Source of the DNA: CAYPZL01 sp964415045 | GTDB taxonomy: Bacteria; Planctomycetota; Phycisphaerae; Sedimentisphaerales; Anaerobacaceae | DNA: 9,631 nt | Reading direction: 5' to 3' | Assembly (NCBI GenBank): GCA_964415045.1 | Contig: CAYPZL010000200.1 | Span: 1-9,631, forward strand | Shown here: in pieces, positions 1 through 6,658 of the stretch | Numbering within the stretch: position 1 is the stretch's first letter | Layout: each line of letters opens with the position of its first letter | Position numbers and translations under genes: made by a program | Notes under the pieces: generated by a model | Told to the model about the DNA's origin: nothing | The model's input: only the letters and a program-made list of their open reading frames with translations | Database searches by the model: none

Positions 1-138
1 CCAACGATTTCCTTGAAGAATATAAGCCTAATCTCCATTTTGCAAAACTCTACATCTCAAATCTCACACGGCGGATTTCGGCCCGGCAGCCGGTGGGCTG
101 CAAGGCGGCGCGCGACCGGCGGGCTTGGGCAAATGATT

Positions 139-166
139 TTGACATTGGCGCAAGTTTTGTTAGACT
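139..166 (+). promoter_or_regulatory. sigma70-type promoter with extended -10
   Basis: A perfect TTGACA -35 box lies at 139-144. After a 16-base spacer comes TAGACT (161-166), preceded by TGT (158-160) as an extended -10 element. Predicted transcription starts near 173. It sits directly upstream of the receiver-like/diguanylate cyclase operon and is its likely promoter. The boxes are seen directly; activity is inferred. Confidence 0.6.
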
Positions 167-235
167 AAAGGGTAACGGGGAGTGGTGCATGGCGCGGTTG
201 GTGGCCGCGTGACGGATAGGCAGGGTAATGGGATC

Positions 236-721
236 ATGGTGGCAGGTGATTCGCAGCAACAGCCGGGTGTGGTAGTGGTGGGCGCCAAGAGCGCGCGCCT
301 CGTCGCCGAGGCTCTGCAGTTGGCCGAGGAATACGAACTGGACGTGATCCGGTGTGCGGACGTGTATTCGGCCGTGGCCGAATTGGCCAAGGGGGCCGGG
401 CGTTGTCTGATGATTGTCGGCACGCTTGCCGAGCTGGCGCGGGAGCAGGGCCGGCTCTTCGCCCTGGCCGAAACGGGCGGGGCACGATGTTGTTGTTTAT
501 TGGACGAGACCGAAAGCACGGAACGGCAGCAGGTCCTGCTGGCTGTACGCGCCGGCGCCTGCCTCGTGGGGCAGGTCGAAGAGCTTCGCAACGCTCTCGA
601 CGCCTGGCTGGCGGCCCGCGGATGTCGCGCGGTGAGCGGCGACACCGAGTTCCTGGACGAAGACTGTCGCGCGACGGAAGCCGAGATCAGTGCACTGTTA
701 GGGCAGGAGAAAGATGAGTAA
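236..721 (+). CDS. receiver-like (pseudo-receiver) protein upstream of a diguanylate cyclase
   Basis: From ATG 236 the product is 161 aa. It reads like a CheY-type alpha/beta fold: a first strand GVVVVGA (about residues 11-17), alternating helices, a strand LMIVG (58-62) where the phosphorylated Asp would normally sit, then a CCCLLDE strand and a GACLVGQ strand. No acceptor Asp is visible at the end of the central strand, so it is probably a non-phosphorylated receiver. An acidic tail follows (about 135-161). ATG 236 was chosen because AGGG (222-225) lies 10 nt upstream and the predicted 5' leader is about 60 nt; in-frame GTG codons at 182, 185 and 209 are alternatives, the first two having too little room for an SD. 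The stop overlaps the cyclase start by 8 nt, so translation is probably coupled and the protein may act as its partner. The exact family is not recognised. Confidence 0.72.
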   Translation: MVAGDSQQQPGVVVVGAKSARLVAEALQLAEEYELDVIRCADVYSAVAELAKGAGRCLMIVGTLAELAREQGRLFALAETGGARCCCLLDETESTERQQVLLAVRAGACLVGQVEELRNALDAWLAARGCRAVSGDTEFLDEDCRATEAEISALLGQEKDE

Positions 722-1769
722 CCCCCAGGATTTGTCCCCCTTGCAGAAAACGCCCGGCAGGGTTCTGCTCATTGGAGATATTCGCAAGGTGTTTCTGGAT
801 GCCGACGCCGTGGGGCGCTACGCGTGCGAGGCTCGGGAGAACGTTCTCGATGCGATAGACGCGGCGGCGCGGGGCGGGTTTGACACGATCGGGGTGGTGA
901 TGAACGGGGCCTCCGGCCGATTGCCGGCCATTCTGCGGGCCCTGCGGAAAGGCACAAACGCCCGGATCGTCCTGTTGGCGCAGATGTACGACGAGCCGAT
1001 CGCGCGCCGCTTGACGGCGGGCGACGCGGGCGAGGAACGGCTCGCCGATGCGTACGTGGTCTGCCCCACCCAGGTGACGCGCATTTGCGGGCCCGATTGC
1101 GCGCCGGAAGCGCAGGCGGCAGGTAGAGACGCCGCAGCGGCGCCCGCGGAATTGGAGAAGACCATCCGGCACCTCGAGCGTCTGGCGACGACGGATGACC
1201 TGACGGGCCTGAAGAACCGGCGTTACGTTCTGGAGTTCGCCCGCCAGGTCCTGGATTACGCCCGGCGCGATAACGGTCGCGTGACGTTACTTGTCTTTGA
1301 CATCGACAATTTCAAGCACTACAACGACACGTACGGCCACCTGACCGGCGACGAGATTCTCAAGCAGGCGGCCCTTCTTATGCGGCGGTGCTGCCGTCCG
1401 CACGACGTGGTCGCGCGCATCGGGGGCGATGAATTCGCCGTCGTCTTTTGGGAGGATCCGCGCCGCAGAAGGGGCGACTTTGAGGACGACCGACGCTCGT
1501 CCGATGCGGAGCATCCCACCGAAGCGATTGAAGTGGCCACCCGGTTTCAGCAGGCGTTCGGCCACGCCGAGCTGCACCTTCTGGGCCCGGCCGGCGAGGG
1601 CGTCCTGACGATCAGTGGCGGGCTGGCCAGCTTTCCGCGCGACGGCGAGACCGTCGAGGAGCTTCTCCGACGCGCCGATGAGGCCCTGCTGGACGCCAAG
1701 CGCAGCGGGAAGAATCGCATCTACCTGGTCGGCGAGGCCCAAAACCACCACGCCGACGTTCCGCAGTGA
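714..1769 (+). CDS. diguanylate cyclase, GGDEF domain with pseudo-receiver N-terminus
   Basis: This 351-aa protein is predicted to make cyclic di-GMP from two GTP. Residues 15-117 look receiver-like (strands GRVLLIGD, TIGVVMNG, RIVLLAQ) without a convincing phospho-acceptor Asp. A short linker leads to the GGDEF domain at about 150-340: TTDDLTGLKNRR (159-170), FDIDNF (195-200), YGHLTGDE (207-214), and the intact active site GGDEF at 237-241. An RxxD inhibitory site (R228-P-H-D231) lies exactly five residues before GGDEF, so product feedback inhibition is likely. An Arg/Asp-rich insertion (about 247-270) follows the active-site strand. The domain ends with ADEALLDAKRSGKNR (321-335). There is no signal peptide or membrane segment, so it is cytoplasmic. 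A strong AGGAGA SD (705-710) precedes ATG 714. It is the second gene of the operon with the receiver-like protein. Enzyme class is certain; the input signal is unknown. Confidence 0.95.
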   Translation: MSNPQDLSPLQKTPGRVLLIGDIRKVFLDADAVGRYACEARENVLDAIDAAARGGFDTIGVVMNGASGRLPAILRALRKGTNARIVLLAQMYDEPIARRLTAGDAGEERLADAYVVCPTQVTRICGPDCAPEAQAAGRDAAAAPAELEKTIRHLERLATTDDLTGLKNRRYVLEFARQVLDYARRDNGRVTLLVFDIDNFKHYNDTYGHLTGDEILKQAALLMRRCCRPHDVVARIGGDEFAVVFWEDPRRRRGDFEDDRRSSDAEHPTEAIEVATRFQQAFGHAELHLLGPAGEGVLTISGGLASFPRDGETVEELLRRADEALLDAKRSGKNRIYLVGEAQNHHADVPQ

Positions 1770-1818
1770 CAAATCTCCTCGGGGCGATCCAATTGCAGCG
1801 ATTGCTCTTTCCCGGTCT

Positions 1819-2529
1819 TCAGAAGTAGCTGCGGATGTTGTACGCGTCTTTCTCGTGGACGTAGGGCTTTTCGGCCCCGTCTGAGTCGGGCTGCGTGAAG
1901 ATCAGGATGGCTTTTCCGTTGTAGGGCTGGTAGAGGACGAGTTCCTCGCCGGAATCTGCGCACAAGTCCGCGGCGAAGGCCTGCACGGCGAGATGGCTTT
2001 TGGTTTCGCCCCAGTCGAGCACCTCGGCGGCCAGGCAGTACGCCGGCCCCGTGGAGCACACACTGACGAGCAGTTCCCGTCCCGGGGCCGGATGCACGTC
2101 GGCAATCGCCGTGCAGTCGGCGTGACGATCCACGCGCTTTTCCCACAGCGTTCCACCGGATTCGTCCGCCAGAAGCGTCCCGAAGATGATCTCGTCTCGC
2201 CCGTCGTCATCGACGTCGTCCACGCTGGGGACGTGTCCCATGGCGTGCTTGCTCGCGGCCAGCCGCCACATCTCGATCAGTTGTGCGTCGAGCGCCACCG
2301 CGAGACATGGAACGTGGTTGCTGGCGCCGTACTTCAGTACGATGGCCGGCTTGCCCGCCCGGCCCTGCGGATAGGCGACGCGACCCACCGGGTGACAGCG
2401 ACTGCGCCGCCCGCCGCGCACGTCCAGATCAAATGGGGACTCGCGCTGCTCCAAGACTCTGCCCGTGTTTCCTTCCAGCACGCAAATCCACGGTTTGCCG
2501 TCCTTCCAGAACTCGGTGACGACTTCCAT
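1819..2529 (-). CDS. FG-GAP / PL11-like beta-propeller protein, 5' end apparently missing
   Basis: The readable product resembles FG-GAP/VCBS propellers, especially the rhamnogalacturonan lyase family 11 pattern: a GHVPSVDDVDDDGRDEIIFG blade (99-117 from ATG 2529) with a Ca-binding DxDxDGxxE loop, then RHADCTAIADV (135-145) and EELVLYQPYNG (195-205). Catalysis is not established. Coding-like sequence continues upstream of ATG 2529: another blade motif (YDINQDGKMEVV) spans that ATG and reading remains open past the glycosyltransferase stop at 2612. No ATG, GTG or TTG occurs in frame between 2529 and 2772, and the 2772 ATG lies deep inside the glycosyltransferase gene in a non-coding frame. ATG 2529 has a good AGGA SD seven bases upstream, so 236 aa could be made, but the start cuts a conserved motif and no signal peptide is present. 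I read it as a 5'-truncated gene, possibly still translated. It is convergent with the cyclase gene, 49 nt away, with no clear terminator between. Confidence 0.55.
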   Translation of the reverse strand: MEVVTEFWKDGKPWICVLEGNTGRVLEQRESPFDLDVRGGRRSRCHPVGRVAYPQGRAGKPAIVLKYGASNHVPCLAVALDAQLIEMWRLAASKHAMGHVPSVDDVDDDGRDEIIFGTLLADESGGTLWEKRVDRHADCTAIADVHPAPGRELLVSVCSTGPAYCLAAEVLDWGETKSHLAVQAFAADLCADSGEELVLYQPYNGKAILIFTQPDSDGAEKPYVHEKDAYNIRSYF

Positions 2530-2611
2530 TTTGCCGTCCTGGTTGATATCGTAGATAAACGGGATCCCGCGCAGGGCCGGCTCGTTCCACGCTCCGTCGC
2601 CGCGGAACGAC

Positions 2612-3820
2612 CTACGCTTCGGACAGGACGGTGGTTTTGTCCGGGCCGTCGAGCTTGTAGCGGATGCCGCGCCAGCGGATGGTGCGGCCGAAGGCCGACG
2701 ACAGAAGCGCCAGCAGCAGCAGAAGTGACCAGAGCCAGGAACCGCCGATGTCCGCGACCGCCGTCGGTACAAGTTGGCGACGATACGGGCTCAGGATCTT
2801 CATGGCCATTCGCTGACGCAGAACCGCGCGGAGCAGTTGGCCGGCAAGGAAAGTCACCGGGACGGCGGCGCAGAGCCACGGGGTCCCTTGGTACCGGGCG
2901 GCCAGGGCCACCGCGGCGCCTCCCCAGAGCCCGGTAACGGAGCCCAGGCTGCTCAGGAGGCCGAGCCACCAGGTGCCGGGGGCGTAGACGCGCGTGATGA
3001 GGAACTGTCGGCGCGCGAACTCGTAAAACTTCGGCCAGGTCGTTGATTCGAGGGAGGCTACGAGGCAACCGGGGACGAACGTGACCTTCATGCCGGCCTT
3101 GCGTACGGCCCGGCTCAGGGAGAGGTCGTCGCTCAGCGTGCTCTTCCAGGCCTGCGGAAGGTGGAGGCGGCGAAAATCCTCGGCGCGGACCGCCATCGAG
3201 CCGCCCCACGCCTGGTTGAAGCGGCTGTTGCCCAGGAGCTGCGCGACGCTGGCGTTGACGGCTGAGAGGACGAGGCTGGCGAGGTTGTTCCGGGTCGGGA
3301 CGAACCAGCGGTAGCCTGTCGCGAGACCGCATTGGTGCCGGCGCAGGGGCCAGACGAGACGACTGAGCCAGTCGCGATCGACGCAGATGTCCGAATCGGC
3401 GAAGGCCAGGACCTCGGTGTCGGCCGGGACGTGCTGGATGGCGTGGAGCAGATTGTGAATCTTTTGGCTGCTGGACGTGGACGCCCCGGCGACGAGGATC
3501 TGCACGTCCAGGGCCTTGGATTCCCGGCGCAGGGCGTTTGCGATCCGGCTGAGTTCGGCGTAGGCCGGGTCCGAGGTGTCGCCGACGACGAAGAACAGGC
3601 GGTAGTTGTTGTATTCCTGTTGGAAGAACGAGCGGATGTTGGAGCGGAACTGCGTTTCCAGACCCCTGCAGGGCACGATCAGCGCAGCCTTCGGACGGTA
3701 CAGCAGGTGGTGTTCCTTGCTGAGCTTGGCCAGCGCATAACGATAATTACGGACGGCGTGGTATAGAAAGAGCGCTTGTGCCACGAGCGCCGCCCAGGCT
3801 ATGTAGTCGTACCATTCCAT
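2612..3820 (-). CDS. membrane family-2 glycosyltransferase, ceramide-glucosyltransferase-like
   Basis: The 402-aa product is predicted to move a sugar from a nucleotide sugar to a lipid or polymer at the cytoplasmic membrane. An N-terminal membrane helix (about 5-24) precedes a GT-A catalytic domain: PKAALIVPCRG (43-53), FFVVGD (76-81), a DxD-type ADSD (141-144), WGGSMAVRAEDF (205-216), the acidic base region LSDDLSLSRAV (229-239), and RRQFLITRVYAP (270-281) in place of the usual (Q/R)xxRW. Two or three C-terminal membrane segments follow (about 285-306, 313-333, 358-377), ending in WRGIRYKL. This order matches GT21/HpnI-like enzymes. The reading frame stays open upstream to 4243, but that part is Arg/Ser/Pro-rich without domain features; ATG 3820, just before the first membrane helix, is the sensible start although no strong SD precedes it. 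The substrate cannot be told. The FG-GAP remnant follows immediately. Confidence 0.9.
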   Translation of the reverse strand: MEWYDYIAWAALVAQALFLYHAVRNYRYALAKLSKEHHLLYRPKAALIVPCRGLETQFRSNIRSFFQQEYNNYRLFFVVGDTSDPAYAELSRIANALRRESKALDVQILVAGASTSSSQKIHNLLHAIQHVPADTEVLAFADSDICVDRDWLSRLVWPLRRHQCGLATGYRWFVPTRNNLASLVLSAVNASVAQLLGNSRFNQAWGGSMAVRAEDFRRLHLPQAWKSTLSDDLSLSRAVRKAGMKVTFVPGCLVASLESTTWPKFYEFARRQFLITRVYAPGTWWLGLLSSLGSVTGLWGGAAVALAARYQGTPWLCAAVPVTFLAGQLLRAVLRQRMAMKILSPYRRQLVPTAVADIGGSWLWSLLLLLALLSSAFGRTIRWRGIRYKLDGPDKTTVLSEA

Positions 3821-4137
3821 ATCGAACGGCCGTAACGATACGCGAAATCGCCCCCGAACGCCAGAGCCTTCCCCGCTAACGCCCCGGCGCCGAGATTCGC
3901 CCGGCGCGAAGAAGGAACGTGCCGTTGGAGGTTGTTTGCTCCTTTTGACATTCTCTGCACTTCCTTGATTTATTGCTTGACATCTGCGGGGGCGGTTGCG
4001 AAAGTGGAGTTGGTAAAGGCGCGAACAACATTGATGAAAGCCCCCTTGAGCGGCGCGGATCTCGTGTAGCGGCAGTGGCGTTCTGTCGTGACGGAATAGA
4101 AGCGGAGAGTTCCTTTGGCAAGCGAGGAGCAAAAGCG
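3821..4137. other. divergent intergenic region, glycosyltransferase / small secreted ORF
   Basis: No gene is supported here. Two TTGACA hexamers lie on the plus strand, at 3945-3950 and 3977-3982; the first has a weak TTTATT -10 candidate (3969-3974) at an 18-base spacing. Bases 3843-3910, read on the minus strand, give an Arg/Gly-rich peptide in frame with the glycosyltransferase that looks like translated non-coding repeat rather than protein. No convincing promoter for the glycosyltransferase was found. Confidence 0.4.
3945..3974 (+). promoter_or_regulatory. candidate promoter upstream of the small secreted ORF
   Basis: TTGACA at 3945-3950 and TTTATT at 3969-3974 are 18 bases apart. The -35 is perfect and the -10 is weak (four of six). 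It would give a leader of about 155 nt to ATG 4138. A second TTGACA at 3977-3982 has no matching -10. Confidence 0.3.
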
Positions 4138-4398
4138 ATGGGTCGAAAGCGGAGGGGAAAACGCGATGTCGGCTCAGCCAGGGCTGCTTTTTGCGGACTT
4201 GGTTTGATTCTACCCTGGTGTCTCTCTGCCGTCGTTTGTGCACAGGCGTCGGGACCGGCGGAGACCCTCCACCCTGCGCCTGATCCCGTGGAGCAGACTC
4301 TGGTGATGCATGGCTCGCTCTCCGGTTTCATGGCCGGATGCGTGGGCGAGCAAGTATGTGGCCACCATCCGCAAGGCCGCCAATACGTGCGAGCGTGA
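4138..4398 (+). CDS. small putative secreted protein, possibly a truncated gene
   Basis: The 86-aa product begins with a textbook Sec signal peptide: a basic n-region (GRKRRGKR), a hydrophobic core at about 16-33, and a VCA|QA cleavage site after residue 35. GAGGAG (4124-4129) lies 8 nt before ATG 4138, an excellent SD. The mature part (51 aa) has no motif I recognise. The ORF stops at TGA 4396-4398, and the next codon in the same frame is ATG, continuing to 4497 with a hydrophobic, acidic-ended peptide (FLLAALLETVESAQEEGE). Either this is a tiny secreted protein, or an older gene broken by a stop or frameshift. Codon and residue character of the mature part is not strongly protein-like. It precedes the pseudopilin genes on the same strand. 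Confidence 0.35.
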   Translation: MGRKRRGKRDVGSARAAFCGLGLILPWCLSAVVCAQASGPAETLHPAPDPVEQTLVMHGSLSGFMAGCVGEQVCGHHPQGRQYVRA

Positions 4399-4497
4399 AT
4401 GCCAATACGCTGCGCCGTGCTTCAAACGGAATACGTTAGTTTCCTGTTGGCCGCCCTGCTCGAAACGGTCGAGAGCGCCCAAGAAGAAGGAGAATGA
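4399..4497 (+). pseudogene. in-frame continuation after the TGA of the small secreted ORF
   Basis: ATG 4399 follows the TGA of the preceding ORF with no gap and in the same frame, and reads 32 codons to TGA 4495-4497. The C-terminal half is helical and acidic (LLAALLETVESAQEEGE). It may be the separated tail of the 4138 gene or chance ORF; no SD of its own is evident. Confidence 0.22.
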
Positions 4498-4616
4498 ATG
4501 GACGGGATTGGCCGCAATCCGGCGAGCGGGCAGCTTTCGTAGATTCGCAAGGATTAGCGGTGCAGTGACCGGGGCAATCTGCTGGCTATTTGTGGCTACT
4601 CATGGGAGCAACAGCC

Positions 4617-5606
4617 ATGGAACTCGAAGGGAAGCAAACAAAAAACGCCAAGACGGATGCGCGGCAGACGCCGCGACGCTGTCATTCAATCGGCAACCAA
4701 CAATCAGCAGTCGTCGATTCGCATGGTTTCACGCTCATCGAGCTGCTGGTCGTCATCGCGGTGATTGCGTTGCTGATAGCGATCCTCATCCCGGTCATGA
4801 GTGCGGCCCGCGAACGGGCGCAGCGGGCGGTTTGCCTGAGCAATCTCAGGCAGCTCACCATGGCCTGGATCACGTATGCCGATGAACGCGATGGCAAGCT
4901 CGTTCTGGGCCTTGCCGGGGCAGAACGGTCCGTGAATTCGAAACGCATGAAAGGCTGGATGGGGGCGGCATTCCTCTTCCCGGAGAACCGTTCCGCCATC
5001 ATCGCGGACCGGAATAAAGGCCCCTTGTGGCCCTATCTGCGAGATATCGATATCTACCGTTGCCCGCGGGGCCGGGTCGGCCATGCTTGCACTTACAAGA
5101 CTGTGTCCAGCGCCAACGGCGGCGCGGTCGCAGGAACGTATCTGCCCGAAAGCAGGATAAACAGCTCTGATGAGGTGATACCCTTCGGTAAACGCGTAGG
5201 CAATACGGTCCTGCGGTTGACACGCCTGACCGACATTGGCAGTCCGGGGGCGGGTGCGCGGGCAGTCTTCATCGATCAAGGCGTCACATCAGGCGGGGGG
5301 GATTTCCGCGTCCACTATCTTCGTCCGAAATGGTGGCAGGCCAGCCCTCCTCCGATCCACCATGCGGACGGCGTAACCCTTTCCATGGCGGATGGTCATG
5401 CGGAATACTGGAAATGGAAGGGTCGTGAGACCGTGGCAGGCTTGCCTCTCAAGGTCGTGCCTACGCCTGCAGTCCATGTGTTCATGGAGGTGCTGGACGG
5501 CGGGGACTACGAACCCACGACCGAAGACGGCTTGTACGATTTGCAGCGGTTGCAGCGCGCCACCTGGGGGCGTCTCGGCTACCGGCCGGCGGAGATGAAC
5601 CAGTAG
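4617..5606 (+). CDS. type IV prepilin-like protein with H-x9-DG motif
   Basis: The 329-aa product carries a class III signal: basic/polar leader, processing site G37|F38, FTLIELLVV with Glu at +5 (E42), and a single hydrophobic helix (about 38-60) followed by CLSNLRQL (about 74-81), as in the very large planctomycete pseudopilin family. Near the C-terminus is an exact H-x9-DG motif (H249, D259-G260). Such proteins are processed by a PilD-type peptidase and stay at the inner membrane; their exact role in planctomycetes is unknown. ATG 4617 was chosen because GGGAG (4604-4608) lies 8 nt upstream; TTG 4590 and ATG 4602 are alternatives. The 37-residue leader is unusually long and its part HSIGNQQSAVVDSHG looks like translated repeat sequence, so the gene may have been joined to a new 5' end. 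The small ORF begins directly after its stop. Confidence 0.9.
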   Translation: MELEGKQTKNAKTDARQTPRRCHSIGNQQSAVVDSHGFTLIELLVVIAVIALLIAILIPVMSAARERAQRAVCLSNLRQLTMAWITYADERDGKLVLGLAGAERSVNSKRMKGWMGAAFLFPENRSAIIADRNKGPLWPYLRDIDIYRCPRGRVGHACTYKTVSSANGGAVAGTYLPESRINSSDEVIPFGKRVGNTVLRLTRLTDIGSPGAGARAVFIDQGVTSGGGDFRVHYLRPKWWQASPPPIHHADGVTLSMADGHAEYWKWKGRETVAGLPLKVVPTPAVHVFMEVLDGGDYEPTTEDGLYDLQRLQRATWGRLGYRPAEMNQ

Positions 5607-5618
5607 AAAGGAGGTGAG
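5607..5618 (+). promoter_or_regulatory. near-perfect Shine-Dalgarno sequence without a matching start codon
   Basis: AAAGGAGGTGAG follows the prepilin stop codon by zero bases and is complementary to the 16S rRNA 3' end over its first 11 bases. No ATG, GTG or TTG follows within 5-12 nt in the open frame; the first in-frame candidate is GTG 5664. Confidence 0.6.
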
Positions 5619-5645
5619 GCCCGCCGGGAGCTGGCGTTCGCTCGG
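5618..5645 (+). repeat. copy 1 of a coding direct repeat (ARRELAxAR)
   Basis: AGGCCCGCCGGGAGCT and the following bases to CGG match 6745-6773 with about three differences in 28-29 positions. Both copies read A-R-R-E-L-A-x-A-R in their own ORFs. Confidence 0.6.
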
Positions 5646-5663
5646 CCGTACTTCGGCGCGTAT

Positions 5664-5945
5664 GTGCGTCTCGCCGAGGAGCCGGTGGAGCAGATTCTGG
5701 TCGAGCTGGGACGGATCGCGAAAGAGCTGAGAAGAGAATGGTCGGAAGAAGAGACACGTGATTTCGTGCTCCCCCTCCTTAAGCCATTGATAAACCCAAA
5801 GGTCTTTGCTGATCGTGAGTTTGTGAGGAACGCCGTTGTAAGGCGAATCCGACTTCAGGGGCGTAGCTTGTCGTGGTACGAACAACTCGTGCTTGAGACG
5901 ATTCAGGAGGCGCAATCATGTGCAGAAGACGGGCGTTTACGCTGA
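5664..5945 (+). CDS. small helical hypothetical protein between the two prepilins
   Basis: From GTG 5664 the product is 93 aa and strongly helical: EEPVEQILVELGRIAKELRR, then EEETRDFVLPLLKPLINP and SLSWYEQLVLETIQEAQ. There are no Cys-rich, membrane or signal features. The same frame is open and protein-like back to 5607 (EARRELAFARPYFGAYVRL), so the original protein probably began earlier and GTG 5664 may be a fallback start without an SD. The segment at 5618-5645 is nearly identical to one at 6745-6773 in another small ORF, in the same reading frame. Its 3' end overlaps the next prepilin by 28 nt, and that prepilin's SD lies inside it, suggesting an operon. The family is not recognised. It is real coding sequence by composition, but it may have lost its start. 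Confidence 0.55.
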   Translation: MRLAEEPVEQILVELGRIAKELRREWSEEETRDFVLPLLKPLINPKVFADREFVRNAVVRRIRLQGRSLSWYEQLVLETIQEAQSCAEDGRLR

Positions 5946-6613
5946 TCGAGCTGCTCGTGGTGATCGCGGTGGTATCGCTGCTGATGGCGATTTTGCTGCC
6001 GGTGCTGGGGAAGGTGCGCCGGCAGGCCCGGGCCGTTGCGTGCCGTGCGAATCTGAGGCAATGGGCCACGACACTGGCCTTGTACCTGGAGGACAACGAC
6101 GGTCACTTGCCCCATGACCGTTGGAGCACGTGGTGGATTCTGACCGGACGAACCTTCCTGGGAGGCTATAGTCGCCGACAGGGCCCCGGTCAGCACCACC
6201 CCATTAACACGCGCGGCATGTTGTGTCCCGAGGCCAAGCGACCGAGCGAGCTTGCTACGGGCGGTGGTGGGTGGGGCTTCGGTGGCCAGTCGTGGGATGT
6301 GGAGCGATACCTGGGCAGCACATTCGAGGCCTGGAAGGTGACAGTCACGGGTCTGGAGCCGCTGGTAGGCAGCTACGGCCTCAACGGTTGGTTGTTTTCG
6401 CCCCCACCGAGGCCCGGTGAACCCATTCTTCGGTCGCGTCTTCCCCTGGAGGCTTCCACCTATACCGACGTTTTTTCCATGCGGGGCAGGAATGCTGTTC
6501 CCTTGCTGCTCGACTGCGTGACGGAATCCGGCGCGCCTACCGATGACACACGGCTGCCGCATCAGGAATCCCAAGCTGGTCCAGCCCGGCGAATGGCCAC
6601 AATCGATGCGTAA
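5918..6613 (+). CDS. type IV prepilin-like protein, C-terminus deleted and frameshifted
   Basis: The ORF encodes 231 aa. The class III signal is short: MCRRRA|FTLIE, with Ala6 rather than Gly before Phe7 and Glu at +5 (E11). A hydrophobic helix (7-30) leads to CRANLRQW (about 42-49), YLEDNDGHLP and a conserved-looking core (CPEAKRP, GSYGLNGW, PLLLDCV). AGGAGG (5905-5910) lies 7 nt before ATG 5918. In intact relatives, as I remember the family, the LDC region is followed by an H-x9-DG segment and a tail like WxxWMRxFKDY. Here the ORF ends in an unrelated 15-20 residue peptide, while the frame shifted by one, from about 6555 to TGA 6627-6629, reads NPKLVQPGEWPQSMRKFKDY, the expected tail. So the H-x9-DG block seems deleted, with a frame change near 6545-6565. 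The protein may be made but is likely defective. Confidence 0.8.
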   Translation: MCRRRAFTLIELLVVIAVVSLLMAILLPVLGKVRRQARAVACRANLRQWATTLALYLEDNDGHLPHDRWSTWWILTGRTFLGGYSRRQGPGQHHPINTRGMLCPEAKRPSELATGGGGWGFGGQSWDVERYLGSTFEAWKVTVTGLEPLVGSYGLNGWLFSPPPRPGEPILRSRLPLEASTYTDVFSMRGRNAVPLLLDCVTESGAPTDDTRLPHQESQAGPARRMATIDA

Positions 6614-6629
6614 GTTCAAGGACTACTGA
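6555..6629 (+). pseudogene. out-of-frame 3' tail of the second prepilin
   Basis: Read one frame away from the prepilin ORF, this stretch encodes NPKLVQPGEWPQSMRKFKDY and then TGA. The W-P-x-x-M-R-x-F-K-D-Y ending is what I expect at the end of this prepilin family, so it marks where the ancestral gene ended. Confidence 0.55.
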
Positions 6630-6658
6630 TTGTGGGGCAGGCGATAGGAGATGAGCCG

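Noticed and set aside
86..101. GCAGCC/GGCTGC hairpin near the window start
   Set aside because: A 6-bp stem with no T run and no gene end in view; short dyads like this are expected in GC-rich DNA.
1287..1772. 161-aa minus-strand ORF
   Set aside because: It lies wholly opposite the GGDEF domain and shows no independent start signal.
1770..1818. Bidirectional terminator between the convergent cyclase and FG-GAP genes
   Set aside because: Only weak 4-bp complementarity and no T-rich tract were found.
1993..2937. 314-aa plus-strand ORF
   Set aside because: It is the antisense shadow of the FG-GAP and glycosyltransferase genes, whose motifs are clear on the minus strand.
3821..4243. N-terminal extension of the glycosyltransferase ORF to an ATG at 4243
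   Set aside because: The extra 141 residues are Arg/Ser/Pro-rich without domain or signal features, and the catalytic protein has a natural start with its first membrane helix at 3820.
4210..4482. 90-aa minus-strand ORF opposite the secreted-looking ORF
   Set aside because: No SD or recognisable motif; the plus strand has a good SD and signal peptide, though neither strand is strongly coding downstream.
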